Numbered from the stretch's first letter, positions 32,536-41,298 are shown. The stretch: DNA of 53,639 bases from Paenibacillus sp. MZ04-78.2 (GCF_024213375.1 NZ_JANAVJ010000036.1:1-53639); one strand, 5' to 3'. Notes: generated from the sequence alone by a model not told the origin. Numbers and translations: made by a program.

Positions 32536-34605
32536 TTGAGGAGGTTACTAAAGCTATGGAAGGAGCAGAGCGGTGCCGTATCCATCTATTTGATCATCAT
32601 TCTTGTTCCTTTGTTTCTGCTGTGCGGGCTGCTGATCGATGTCGCAAGGTGGAGGACCGCGGATAAGGAAGCCGAGAATGCCGTAAAATCCGGGGTTCGC
32701 TCGACACTTTCGGCTTTTTCCCCGAAGCTGGCAGCTTATGGGTTGTTCGGTACGGACCTGACCGGCAGCAAGGGAGACGAGATTTTCAAGCAAACGGTAG
32801 CCGGCAATTTGTCCGGCGCTGCGGAGCCTGGTCAATTCCGTTTTATTGATCAGCGTTTGGAAGAAGACTCGGCTAAGGTGACACCGATTTTCGTCTTATC
32901 CAATCATACGATCTTCAAGCAGCAAATATTGGAGGAGATGAAATACCGGGCTCCGATAATATACGCGCTTGAACTGACCGACAAATTCAAAAAAACAGGC
33001 CTTGATGCTCAATTGAATCAGGCTTCGAAATTCGCCGAAAATGCGGTTAAAGTGCAAGAGCTGCTGGAGGAACGCGATCGTAAACTGAACGAAGTTTGGG
33101 ACGTCTTTCAAGCGATACGTCAAAAATCTGAGGTACTGTACCCGCATTACGACACGCAGCTTCGCGATTTGAATACCTTAAGTGAGAAAATCGGCAGCCC
33201 TGCTCAGGAAAACGAATACGCCGCTCTGCTCGGATCGTTGAAGGGCGAGGCAGCGCTCGATGATACGGAGCTCTCCAAACATAAGGATGCGTTCTCGGAA
33301 GCGATGAAGCTGACTAAAAAAGCAAATGATGACTTGAATGACGAAATCAGCAAGATTCGGCAGCCAAACGGTTCGGATCAGCAGCTAAGGGCCGAGGATG
33401 TTTTCAACTTTGTGTATTTAATTGACCGCCAGGAACTGGAACAGTGGGAAGCGGGAGTAGGAACGGCGGTAGCCCAGTTTTCCAGCGTACGGGTTCAGCT
33501 TGAAGATAACCTCATCTTTACAAATCAAAAATATTCTGCAACCTCAACGGCATTGAACGGTTTCAAAACGAAAGTGGATGAATGGTACGACAGACAGAAT
33601 AAGGCGCAAACCGAACGTCAGAGCAAAAACAAAGCGACGGCAGCGGCTAAGCGGGAGCAAAGGGCCAAAGCGCAGCCGATTCTGGACGAGTTTCGGCGAA
33701 CGATCCGCAGCTGCTCTCTTGTATCGAATGCCGATCTGTATGAGGAGAGCTACCGCAAGCTTCAGGGCGATCCGGGGACGGTTGGCAGCAAAGGTTTCTA
33801 CCAGACGTATTTGGAGATGAATCAAGCAGCCGGGGCCATTTCTCCTGTATCGACTGTTAATTTGAAAAATCCGGATCAGGCCGGGTCCAGCTCTTTGAAG
33901 CTGGTTTCTGCACTGGAAGGCTTGTTGACGGAGGTGCGGGACGAGTTTTATATCGATGAATTTGCCGTCAGCAAATTTAGCTACCGGACACTTGGCTTGG
34001 AAAAGGATGCGTTCGGCCGGCCGAAAACCTCCAAAGAGCTTTCCAATCCTGCAAGCCATGAATTAACGAATCAGGAAGTTGAATATTTAATATACGGTTC
34101 GAATACGTGCAGCGGCAATTATTCGTCGGCGTATGCGGAAATGTTCGCCGTACGGTTGGCGATCGGAACGACCGAAGCGCTGCTTGAACCGCGCAACGAA
34201 GCGCTCGCAGCCGGTTCGCCGCTACTCGTCTTGCTGGCTGCGGTGACGGAAGGCGCAATCCGGGCGCAAGCAGACATGACGAAGCTCGTTCAAGGCGAGC
34301 AGGTGCCGCTGTCCCGGAAATTGAGCGGAGTGATTACGCTGGGATATAAAGATTACTTGAGATTATTCCTGCTGCTTCATAGCCGTGAATCGGTTCTGTT
34401 GTCCCGGATGCAGGCGCTGATCGAATTGAACACAAAACAGAAGCTTTATCAAATGACTACCTATGTTTCCGGTGGTGCTTCAACCTCATATCGGCTCTGG
34501 TTTTTACCGGCTATCATGAAGCTGGTAGGGAATAGCGAGTTCTCCGGTTGCGAGGTAAGAGGCAACCGCTGCCGAATGACCAAAACGGCAGACTTTACAT
34601 ATTAG
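32536..34605 (+). CDS. TadG-like large pilus-assembly protein
   Basis: The 689-residue protein starts MRRLLKLWKEQSGAVSIYLI; a G-A-V-S/T-type signal and one N-terminal membrane segment (I-I-L-V-P-L-F-L-L-C-G-L-L-I-D-V-A-R-W) are typical of TadG-like proteins. The next 640 residues are mainly helical with many charged residues and several probable coiled-coil stretches (near 170-290 and 340-390). I recognise no enzymatic motif. Two nearby cysteine pairs lie in the last third (R-S-C-S-L, N-T-C-S-G, G-C-E-V-R-G-N-R-C), possibly disulfides outside the membrane. TTG 32536 follows CCGGAGGTGA at good spacing. Confidence 0.75.
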   Translation: MRRLLKLWKEQSGAVSIYLIIILVPLFLLCGLLIDVARWRTADKEAENAVKSGVRSTLSAFSPKLAAYGLFGTDLTGSKGDEIFKQTVAGNLSGAAEPGQFRFIDQRLEEDSAKVTPIFVLSNHTIFKQQILEEMKYRAPIIYALELTDKFKKTGLDAQLNQASKFAENAVKVQELLEERDRKLNEVWDVFQAIRQKSEVLYPHYDTQLRDLNTLSEKIGSPAQENEYAALLGSLKGEAALDDTELSKHKDAFSEAMKLTKKANDDLNDEISKIRQPNGSDQQLRAEDVFNFVYLIDRQELEQWEAGVGTAVAQFSSVRVQLEDNLIFTNQKYSATSTALNGFKTKVDEWYDRQNKAQTERQSKNKATAAAKREQRAKAQPILDEFRRTIRSCSLVSNADLYEESYRKLQGDPGTVGSKGFYQTYLEMNQAAGAISPVSTVNLKNPDQAGSSSLKLVSALEGLLTEVRDEFYIDEFAVSKFSYRTLGLEKDAFGRPKTSKELSNPASHELTNQEVEYLIYGSNTCSGNYSSAYAEMFAVRLAIGTTEALLEPRNEALAAGSPLLVLLAAVTEGAIRAQADMTKLVQGEQVPLSRKLSGVITLGYKDYLRLFLLLHSRESVLLSRMQALIELNTKQKLYQMTTYVSGGASTSYRLWFLPAIMKLVGNSEFSGCEVRGNRCRMTKTADFTY

Positions 34606-34615
34606 GGAGGCCAGT

Positions 34616-35275
34616 ATGTTGCGATGGACGAAAGAGCAGAGAGGAAGCATCACTCTTGAGGCGGCGCTCGTGCTGCCCTTTTTTCTGGCATTTCTTCTGC
34701 TGCTGATTGCGTTTATTCGCGTATCTTTGGCTGAGATGGCGCTGCAGTCTGCCGTCTCGGAATCGGCTAAAGTCATTGCTGCAAACATGTATCCGGTCGA
34801 GCTGCTGTACCGACAAGGGCAAGCGCGGTGGCAGAACAGCCAAGCCAGCGCTTGGCTGGGTAACGTGGTCACCCAACTGGAGACGGCCAGACAAACGGTC
34901 ATCGATTCCGAACAATTCGTAGAGGACTACTCTAAATGGATTCCTGAACCTATGGTACGTTTGGTCGCTTGGGAAAAAGAACGAAGAGAACAGCTGGAGG
35001 CGCTTGGCAGCTCAGCGAAGGATGAGGCGAAGCAAACGGTCGAAAAAAAGGTCGCGGAGGTGGCGACGCCAATTATTGCGTCGTTTGCCGATATGGGAAG
35101 CCTCGATCAACGTAAGCTTAAGGTAACCTCTCTACAATTTCCAAACTTTGACGACCGTGAGAAGGCTTATGTTGTTATCGAAGCGCAGTATGAGTATACG
35201 TTCGCAGTCCCTTTTTTTAAGAAAACCGTCATACTTCGAAAAAAAGCGCAGGAACGCGCATGGATAGGGGGATAA
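34616..35275 (+). CDS. Second TadE-like pseudopilin
   Basis: The 219-residue protein has the prepilin-type start R-G-S-I-T-L-E-A-A-L-V-L-P and a hydrophobic stretch (F-F-L-A-F-L-L-L-L-I-A-F-I), followed by a soluble domain with a helical central part and a beta-rich end (V-V-I-E-A-Q-Y-E-Y-T-F-A-V-P-F-F). AGGGAGG precedes ATG 34616. Having two TadE-like proteins around the TadG-like protein parallels TadE and TadF in the classical system. It ends three bases before the prepilin peptidase start. Confidence 0.82.
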   Translation: MLRWTKEQRGSITLEAALVLPFFLAFLLLLIAFIRVSLAEMALQSAVSESAKVIAANMYPVELLYRQGQARWQNSQASAWLGNVVTQLETARQTVIDSEQFVEDYSKWIPEPMVRLVAWEKERREQLEALGSSAKDEAKQTVEKKVAEVATPIIASFADMGSLDQRKLKVTSLQFPNFDDREKAYVVIEAQYEYTFAVPFFKKTVILRKKAQERAWIGG

Positions 35276-35277
35276 GC

Positions 35278-35802
35278 ATGCTCGGTATTTGGTTTGCTGC
35301 GGTGATGCTGGCCGTTGCGTTCGTTACGGACATCACGAAACAAAAAATTCCGAACTGGCTTACCGTGACGGGAGCAACCTCCGGATTGATCTTTCATTTG
35401 GCTACGACCGGTTGGAACGGGCTGGCATTTTCCGCTGCTGGATTGGCCTGCGGCTTTGCTCCGATGCTCGCGTTGTATGTGCTGCGTGCGGTAGGGGCAG
35501 GAGACGTTAAGCTGTTTGCCGCGCTGGGAGCCTTTACTGGGGCGGTGTTTTCTCTCTACGCAATGGCGGCTTCTCTCATATGCGCCGGTCTGATCGCGCT
35601 GCTTGTGCTGTTATGGCGCAGCGACGGCGTTCAACGGCTGACCCATGCAGCATTTTTGCTTATCCAGCTCGCTGCGTTCCGCAAGCTATCGGTATTGAAG
35701 TCTGATCCCGCATCCGACGGCCGGCTCCGTTTTCCATTCATGTGGGCAGTGCTGCCGGGCGTTATTATTACGATCGTCCAATGGGAATTTTTGGGTATTT
35801 AA
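35278..35802 (+). CDS. tadV: Prepilin peptidase, TadV/CpaA type (A24)
   Basis: The 174-residue polytopic protein is an aspartic prepilin peptidase without the N-methyltransferase part. The two catalytic aspartates are in F-V-T-D-I-T-K-Q-K-I-P-N and G-A-G-D-V-K-L-F-A-A-L-G. It should cut the signals of the pilin and the TadE-like proteins at the cytoplasmic face. The start at 35278 is favoured by GGGGGAT just upstream; an ATG 18 bases earlier lies inside the preceding gene. It is the only prepilin peptidase in the window. Confidence 0.9.
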   Translation: MLGIWFAAVMLAVAFVTDITKQKIPNWLTVTGATSGLIFHLATTGWNGLAFSAAGLACGFAPMLALYVLRAVGAGDVKLFAALGAFTGAVFSLYAMAASLICAGLIALLVLLWRSDGVQRLTHAAFLLIQLAAFRKLSVLKSDPASDGRLRFPFMWAVLPGVIITIVQWEFLGI

Positions 35803-35840
35803 GGTTGCTGAATGGAAAATGAAAGGAAAGGAGAATGACA

Positions 35841-37505
35841 TTGGATCAGCAGCTATACGGCCTGAAAGTCGATTTCGATAACCGGAACGGTCATTTTATG
35901 GTACTCTCTTCACCGACCGGGATGAAACAGCAAGACCTCTCAAGCTTTCAAGTCAATATGCTGTCGGCTAACCGGATTCCGCGGCTGCTCGAAGTTCAGG
36001 TAGAGGCAAGGAACGGAGAGGTATGCTTGTACTATGCCATTACCGGTAAACGAATGCTCAGCCACTGGCTGCGAATGGAGAAGCTTTCGCTCGCCCAATA
36101 TTATGCGCTGCTGCTGCATATTGTCGAAGTGCTTGACGACAGCAAGGTATATATGCTTCAGCCCGACAGATATGTTCTAAAGGAGGAGTACATTTATTGC
36201 GAAGCCGGTTTTCAGGATTTGTATTTAACTTATATTCCTAAAGAACATTTGGATGGGAAAGGATCGGTTTCTTCAGAGCTCCATCATTTGGCGTCGCGTT
36301 TGATTCACCGGGTTACCGAGCTCCACGGAAGCGGATTTCAGGAGCTGATGCGATATTTGCAGGAGGAAGCTTTCAATTTGCCCGAGCTTAAACAACTGCT
36401 CTTGAAGCAAATCGGTCTTTTGCAGCATGTGTCACCCGCAGGACCGGAACTGACGGGGATGACGGCTCCGCCACAGCATGCTTTCAGAGCTTCCGTTCAT
36501 CCGGAGTCTGCGTTATTCCATCGTCCGGAGCAGCCGTTTAGCGGTACCCCGGGAGCGGTGCGCAACGAGCATTCGGGGTATGAACTGATTGGCGGACAAG
36601 TACCGGTATCGTCCCAGTCACAGCATTCGACGGAGCCCGGAATGTCCAAGGCCGAAGCAGCACCGAAAGCGAGGCCTGAATCCCGTAGGAAGCAATTGTT
36701 CGTTATTTTACTTACCGTGCTCGCATGGTGCTTCATTTGGAAAATTTATCTTGACGATTCGAGCGACACCATGCTCTGGATGTGCATCGGTTTGACGCTG
36801 ATCTTCACGGCGGGAGCAATGCTGCTGCTTCTCAGAATGGCAAAGACTTCATCCGAGGCACCGAAACAGGGGGCATCGGGTTTGTCCTTCGAGTCCAATA
36901 ACGAAAAATTGCCAGAGCCGGACCGCGGGGACCAGGCAAGCTTTATGAGCCGTGTCGGCTTGGCGTCGCCATCGCCGATTAGCTTTGCCACTCCGGGAGA
37001 TCCGGTTGTGCCGGATGCGGGACGTCCGAGGGAGCCGGATTCGATTTCTTCCCCGGCAACCGGGTACAGCCAATTGCTGAATGGGGAGTCGGAGCCGTAC
37101 GAAACGCAGCCCCAATCATCGGATCTCGCGATGCGAACAACGCTGCTTGCGCCGCAGGATGCAACGGTCTTTCTAGGCAAATCAACGCGCTCTTCGGACC
37201 GCTCGTGCGCATGCTTGGAAGTTTATTGCAACGGCGTCAGGGAGCAAATACAACTTCATAAAAACAGCTTCGTCATCGGACGAGCTGGAGCGGGTGCGGA
37301 TTGGGTGTACGAGGAGGCAGGCGTGTCCCGCTTGCATGCCGAATTTGTTAAGGATGACGAAGGGTATACCATCAAAGATTTGGGATCGCGTAACGGAACA
37401 AGTGTCAATGGCGAATCTTTGGTGCCTTACCGGGTGCATCGGTTGGAGGAAGGTGATATAGTTAAGATCGTATCGACCGAATTTACGTTTAAAATGGGGT
37501 TCTGA
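35841..37505 (+). CDS. Membrane FHA-domain protein with DUF6382-like N terminus
   Basis: The roughly 554-residue protein has three parts. The first 200 residues look like the cytoplasmic pseudokinase-like fold of DUF6382 (D-L-Y-L-T-Y-I-P is typical) and recall EssB/YukC of type VII secretion. Two membrane helices follow after a proline-rich linker (near 283-303 and 309-334). The C-terminal FHA domain (about 470-550) has F-V-I-G-R, S-R-L-H-A-E and D-L-G-S-R-N-G-T-S-V-N-G, the phosphothreonine-binding residues. TTG 35841 is seven bases from AAAGGAG; ATG 35835 is too close. It is followed by a PP2C gene. Confidence 0.82.
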   Translation: MDQQLYGLKVDFDNRNGHFMVLSSPTGMKQQDLSSFQVNMLSANRIPRLLEVQVEARNGEVCLYYAITGKRMLSHWLRMEKLSLAQYYALLLHIVEVLDDSKVYMLQPDRYVLKEEYIYCEAGFQDLYLTYIPKEHLDGKGSVSSELHHLASRLIHRVTELHGSGFQELMRYLQEEAFNLPELKQLLLKQIGLLQHVSPAGPELTGMTAPPQHAFRASVHPESALFHRPEQPFSGTPGAVRNEHSGYELIGGQVPVSSQSQHSTEPGMSKAEAAPKARPESRRKQLFVILLTVLAWCFIWKIYLDDSSDTMLWMCIGLTLIFTAGAMLLLLRMAKTSSEAPKQGASGLSFESNNEKLPEPDRGDQASFMSRVGLASPSPISFATPGDPVVPDAGRPREPDSISSPATGYSQLLNGESEPYETQPQSSDLAMRTTLLAPQDATVFLGKSTRSSDRSCACLEVYCNGVREQIQLHKNSFVIGRAGAGADWVYEEAGVSRLHAEFVKDDEGYTIKDLGSRNGTSVNGESLVPYRVHRLEEGDIVKIVSTEFTFKMGF

Positions 37506-37508
37506 CGC

Positions 37509-38405
37509 GTGAAACCGACGATTGCCGTCCATTTTCAATATGGGTCCGCCACGCATACGGGATGGTTCCGTACAATTAACGAAGACCGCTCGCTGCTGCG
37601 AGTGGGACAGACAGTGAAAGGCGTTCCGTATGCAGCTGCCGCGCTCGCTGACGGGATGGGCGGCTCGGAGGACGGCGCACAAGCCAGCGAATTGGCCATT
37701 CGTCGGTTGAAGGAGTGGCTTGACGCCAAGGTTCCCGCTCTGCTAACCGCAGGAGACAGTCTGGCAAGCTTGGAACGCGAGGCGGAAGCATGGTTTTTTG
37801 CTGTTCACCGGGAGTTAGTCGAAGCGGGGCGGGGGAGCGGCGGCCGACTTGGCACGACATTGACGCTCTTATTGTTGACGGATGCCGTCTACTTCATAGC
37901 ACATGTCGGGGATTGCCGCATTTACCGGTTAACGCCGGCAGGCCGATGCAAACGGTTGACCCGCGATCACACATGGGTATCCGCCCAAGTCCGCCGCGGG
38001 CGAATGTCCGTACGGCGCGCGCGAAGTCATCCCAAGCGCAATGTGCTGCTGCATTCGCTCGGCATGGGGGAACGGCCTGACGTCTACATCCGTTCGGGTT
38101 GCTACGCACCGGGCACTTTATTTTTGCTGAGCAGCGACGGTTTTCACGACCGTTTTCTACCTAGATCCATTGCCGCGCTGCTGCGAACGGCGAATGGCAA
38201 GGGCAGCGACTTGCAGGAAATGTGCGATTTGCTGTTAACAAAGGCGCTCCAGCGAAAATCCGACGACAATATCAGCGTTGTTTTGCTCAAGCCTGTAACG
38301 GGACGAAAGAACGCGAAAGAGCGGCTGCGATTACACTGCGGACTATGGCTCCGCCGACTTTATCGCTGCGGTCGCAAGCTCCTGTCAAGTCTATCATCTG
38401 GATAA
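37509..38405 (+). CDS. PP2C-type protein Ser/Thr phosphatase
   Basis: The 298-residue protein has the metal-binding motifs of PP2C phosphatases: I-N-E-D-R near the N terminus, A-D-G-M-G-G, G-T-T-L-T, H-V-G-D-C-R-I-Y, L-S-S-D-G-F-H-D and D-D-N-I-S-V-V-L-L, all in order. It should remove phosphate from Ser/Thr proteins in the cytoplasm. The C-terminal 35 residues are arginine-rich and beyond the catalytic domain. GTG 37509 starts three bases after the FHA gene stop, so the two are cotranscribed. No partner Ser/Thr kinase gene is seen in the window. Confidence 0.9.
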   Translation: MKPTIAVHFQYGSATHTGWFRTINEDRSLLRVGQTVKGVPYAAAALADGMGGSEDGAQASELAIRRLKEWLDAKVPALLTAGDSLASLEREAEAWFFAVHRELVEAGRGSGGRLGTTLTLLLLTDAVYFIAHVGDCRIYRLTPAGRCKRLTRDHTWVSAQVRRGRMSVRRARSHPKRNVLLHSLGMGERPDVYIRSGCYAPGTLFLLSSDGFHDRFLPRSIAALLRTANGKGSDLQEMCDLLLTKALQRKSDDNISVVLLKPVTGRKNAKERLRLHCGLWLRRLYRCGRKLLSSLSSG

Positions 38406-38477
38406 CTTGCGCCTACTGATGTTATAATGAATTGTCGAGCGCGAATTATTTTCATAGACAGGAGATTCCGAAATTAC

Positions 38478-40037
38478 ATGAGCTTGTTGACGGTGGAAGA
38501 ACTAAGCCACAGCTTTGGTGGCAGGGTATTGTTTAAAAATGTTTCGTTTCGCCTGCTTCCGGGAGAGCATGTTGGAATGGTAGGTGCCAACGGCGTCGGT
38601 AAATCGACGCTGATGAATATTTTGACCGGCAATTTATTGAAGGATTCGGGGAAGGTCGAATGGACCCCCAAAGTAAATTATGGCTATTTGGACCAACATA
38701 CGAAGCTAACACCGGGGAAAACGGTACGCGAAGTGCTCAAGGACGCTTTTCTGCCTTTATTTGAACTGGAGCAGGAGCTCAATGGGATCACCGAACAGAT
38801 GGCCGATGCCGACCCGGACAAATTGGAGCTGCTGCTGGAGCAAATGGGCGAGATTCAAGATAGGTTGGAAAATAGCGGCTTTTATCTGCTTGACGTCAAG
38901 GTCGAGGAGATGGCGAACGGTCTGGGACTTGACGCAATCGGATTGGACCGCGACGTGGCCCAGCTTAGCGGCGGACAACGGACGAAGGTGCTGCTGGCCA
39001 AGCTGCTGCTGGAACAGCCGACGGTGCTTCTGCTCGACGAGCCGACCAACTATTTGGACGTTGAGCACATCGACTGGCTGACGGATTACTTGCAAAACTA
39101 TCCGTACGCCTTCATGCTGATATCCCATGATACCGAGTTTATGAACAAGGTTGTAAACGTCATTTATCATTTGGAATTTGCCAAGCTGACGCGATACACC
39201 GCCAACTACGAAAAATTTCTGCAAATGGCAGATATCAATAAACAGCAGCATATCGACGCGTACGAGAAGCAGCAGGAGTTTATCAAGAAGCAGGAAGATT
39301 TCATTCAGCGCAACAAAGCCCGTTATTCGACGTCGGGTCGGGCAAAAAGCCGTCAGAAGCAGCTTGACCGCATCGATCGGATCGACCGTCCCGAAGAGGC
39401 GGTAAAACCGACCTTCGTATTCAAGGAATCGCGGGCAAGCGGACGCATTGTTTTCGAGGGCAAGGACTTGGAAATCGGCTATTCCCATGCGCTGCTGCCC
39501 AAGATGAACGTCACGATTGAGCGCGGCGATAAAATCGCTGTCGTGGGATGTAACGGAGTCGGGAAATCGACGCTGTTGAAAACGATTTTGGGCAAAATCC
39601 AGCCGTTCGGCGGATCGACGTTTTTGGGCGATTTTCTGTACCCTTCTTATTTCGAGCAGGAAGTGAAAGCGCCGAATTTGACGCCGATCGACGATGTATG
39701 GAATGAATTTTCGCATCTGAATCAGCATGAGGTTCGAGCTGCGCTAGCCCGGTGCGGGCTTAAAAACGAGCACATTACCCGGCCGCTGAGCAGCTTGAGC
39801 GGGGGCGAGCAGGCGAAGGTTCGGATGTGCAAGCTGCTGATGCATGAGAGCAACTGGATTGCATTTGACGAGCCGACGAACCATTTGGATGTGGCGGCCA
39901 AAGACGAGCTGAAGCGAGCGCTGAAGGAATACAAGGGCACGATCGTACTTGTATGCCACGAGCCCGATTTTTACGAGGATTGGGTAACCAAGGTGTGGGA
40001 TGTCGAGGAATGGTCCGCCGCCAAAGCAGGCAGGTAA
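38478..40037 (+). CDS. ABC-F family ATPase (first of three)
   Basis: ABC-F proteins bind the ribosomal E site and rescue stalled or antibiotic-blocked ribosomes; they are not transporters. The 519 residues contain two ABC domains. NBD1 has G-A-N-G-V-G-K-S-T, signature L-S-G-G-Q and Walker B L-L-L-D-E-P-T-N-Y. NBD2 has G-C-N-G-V-G-K-S-T, L-S-G-G-E-Q and I-A-F-D-E-P-T-N-H. The P-site tip linker lies near 245-315 and is lysine- and arginine-rich. Length and MSLLTVEEL start resemble B. subtilis YfmM. The start at 38478 has AGGAG about 12 bases upstream. Confidence 0.9.
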   Translation: MSLLTVEELSHSFGGRVLFKNVSFRLLPGEHVGMVGANGVGKSTLMNILTGNLLKDSGKVEWTPKVNYGYLDQHTKLTPGKTVREVLKDAFLPLFELEQELNGITEQMADADPDKLELLLEQMGEIQDRLENSGFYLLDVKVEEMANGLGLDAIGLDRDVAQLSGGQRTKVLLAKLLLEQPTVLLLDEPTNYLDVEHIDWLTDYLQNYPYAFMLISHDTEFMNKVVNVIYHLEFAKLTRYTANYEKFLQMADINKQQHIDAYEKQQEFIKKQEDFIQRNKARYSTSGRAKSRQKQLDRIDRIDRPEEAVKPTFVFKESRASGRIVFEGKDLEIGYSHALLPKMNVTIERGDKIAVVGCNGVGKSTLLKTILGKIQPFGGSTFLGDFLYPSYFEQEVKAPNLTPIDDVWNEFSHLNQHEVRAALARCGLKNEHITRPLSSLSGGEQAKVRMCKLLMHESNWIAFDEPTNHLDVAAKDELKRALKEYKGTIVLVCHEPDFYEDWVTKVWDVEEWSAAKAGR

Positions 40038-40085
40038 GGATAGGAGCAGTCGACAAATTCGATTTTGAAAAGGGGATTGTAATCG

Positions 40086-40376
40086 ATGATTACTCATATT
40101 GTATTGTTCAAATTAAAGGACCGCAGCCCGGAAGCGGTCAAGCGCACGTATGACGTTCTGGCGAACATGGAAGGTAAAATCCCGGTGCTTCGCCATCTGG
40201 AAGTGGGCATGGACGTGCTTCACTTGGAACGTTCCTACGATATTGCGCTGATTACGAAATTCGATTCCCTCGAAGACTTGAAAACGTACGATACGCATCC
40301 GGTGCATGAAGAAGTGAAGGCGCATATGAAGCAGGTGCTTGACGGAACCAGCATTTGCGTCGATTTCCAAAGCTGA
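40086..40376 (+). CDS. Dabb-family stress-responsive alpha/beta barrel protein
   Basis: The 96-residue protein has the Dabb dimeric barrel pattern: M-I-T-H-I-V-L-F-K-L-K at the start, a central G-M-D-V-L-H-L-E-R-S-Y-D-I-A-L, and Y-D-T-H-P-V-H-E-E-V-K near the C terminus. Dabb proteins include plant stress proteins and bacterial enzymes of varied role, so no reaction can be assigned. ATG 40086 lies 48 bases after the ABC-F gene. The ribosome site, GGGG at 40072-40075 upstream, is moderate. Confidence 0.85.
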   Translation: MITHIVLFKLKDRSPEAVKRTYDVLANMEGKIPVLRHLEVGMDVLHLERSYDIALITKFDSLEDLKTYDTHPVHEEVKAHMKQVLDGTSICVDFQS

Positions 40377-40400
40377 TTCCGGATTAGCTTCCACAAGGTG

Positions 40401-40832
40401 TCACCATAACATCGGCTTCATGATCATGAGCCACAGCATGACGAACAATATGAACAAATATAAATAAAACGACCGGCTAAGCTTGCGGAGAAGCGCCTGA
40501 CGGTCGTGTTCCGGTTCGCGCAGCTTACGGATCGTCGGAGAGAACGCGCGGGCCATGAACAACAGCGACGCGAACAGAACGACGAACGTGCCGAAAATCC
40601 ACGGGGTGGTCCATGGCCAACCGCCAAGCCACATCAGAAGCAGCCCGGAAGCGACGAGCACGTGTCCGGCATGCTTGGACAAACGAACGACGAAGCGGAA
40701 GGAATCAAGGTAGGAGTGCAGCAGATCGCCATCGGCGGTTTTTAACCTGCGAAGCATCGGTATCAGCACGAAGAATGGTCCGATCGATACCATGGCGCTG
40801 ACGGCATGAATGAATACGAGCCAGGAATACAA
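40401..40832 (-). CDS. DUF2269-like integral membrane protein
   Basis: The 143-residue protein has about four helices: L-V-F-I-H-A-V-S-A-M-V-S-I-G-P-F-F, V-L-V-A-S-G-L-L-L-M-W-L, I-F-G-T-F-V-V-L-F-A-S-L-L-F and L-Y-L-F-I-L-F-V-M-L-W-L. This resembles the DUF2269 family of predicted membrane proteins. The TTG start at 40832 is chosen because GGAGGTG lies eight bases upstream; the longer frame would add 36 residues with no such support. Function is unknown. It lies on the minus strand downstream of the ASCH gene. Confidence 0.7.
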   Translation of the reverse strand: MYSWLVFIHAVSAMVSIGPFFVLIPMLRRLKTADGDLLHSYLDSFRFVVRLSKHAGHVLVASGLLLMWLGGWPWTTPWIFGTFVVLFASLLFMARAFSPTIRKLREPEHDRQALLRKLSRSFYLYLFILFVMLWLMIMKPMLW

Positions 40833-40877
40833 GGTCAATACACCTCCATACGGTAGCAGAAAATCTTTAAAGAAAAG

Positions 40878-40960
40878 AAACAGTGTAGCAAAGGCACCTG
40901 CGGCAAGCGGACCCGGCTTGGCCGGAGAGGCCCGTGGCAAGTACCAAGGCTACACTGTTT
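40878..40960 (-). terminator. Long-loop inverted repeat between the ASCH and DUF2269-like genes
   Basis: AAACAGTGTAGC (40878-40889) pairs perfectly with GCTACACTGTTT (40949-40960) across 59 bases. Read leftward the second arm is followed by CTTTTCTTT, so it could terminate the ASCH transcript. The loop can fold only weakly on itself. Confidence 0.55.
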
Positions 40961-40968
40961 TTGCCGTA

Positions 40969-41298
40969 TTATACGGCGCGGAAATCGTGGACCCACACCT
41001 TCATGTGCGGAAGCCACGGCATGCCCGCATGCAGCGATAAAATATAATTTTTGTAGGCCTCGACCGACTCGTATCCTTCCGTCTTTGCGTGCTCGTCGGT
41101 CAGCTCTCCGAGCGATTGCTGATAAACGTTCGTCACTTCAAAGCGGTGGCCGTTCAACTCCATGATTTCGCCCGGATCGGCGTAACGTCCGTTGCGGCGG
41201 GTAGCCGTTTTTTCTCCGCGGAGCACTTTTTCGACATCTTCTTGAACGGTGACCAGACGGTCGATACTACAGGTTTTCGGCGGCAATGGTTGAGTCAT
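40969..41298 (-). CDS. ASCH-domain protein
   Basis: The 109-residue protein has the ASCH fold pattern: V-L-R-G-E-K-T-A-T-R-R near the start, G-E-I-M-E-L-N-G-H-R-F-E-V-T-N-V, and D-E-H-A-K-T-E-G-Y. ASCH domains are PUA-like and bind RNA; some hydrolyse N4-acetylcytidine. The N-terminal GxKT(A/S)xRR motif is present here, but the reaction is unproven. The ATG at 41298 has AAGGAGG seven or more bases upstream. It is divergent from the M42 peptidase. Confidence 0.85.
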   Translation of the reverse strand: MTQPLPPKTCSIDRLVTVQEDVEKVLRGEKTATRRNGRYADPGEIMELNGHRFEVTNVYQQSLGELTDEHAKTEGYESVEAYKNYILSLHAGMPWLPHMKVWVHDFRAV

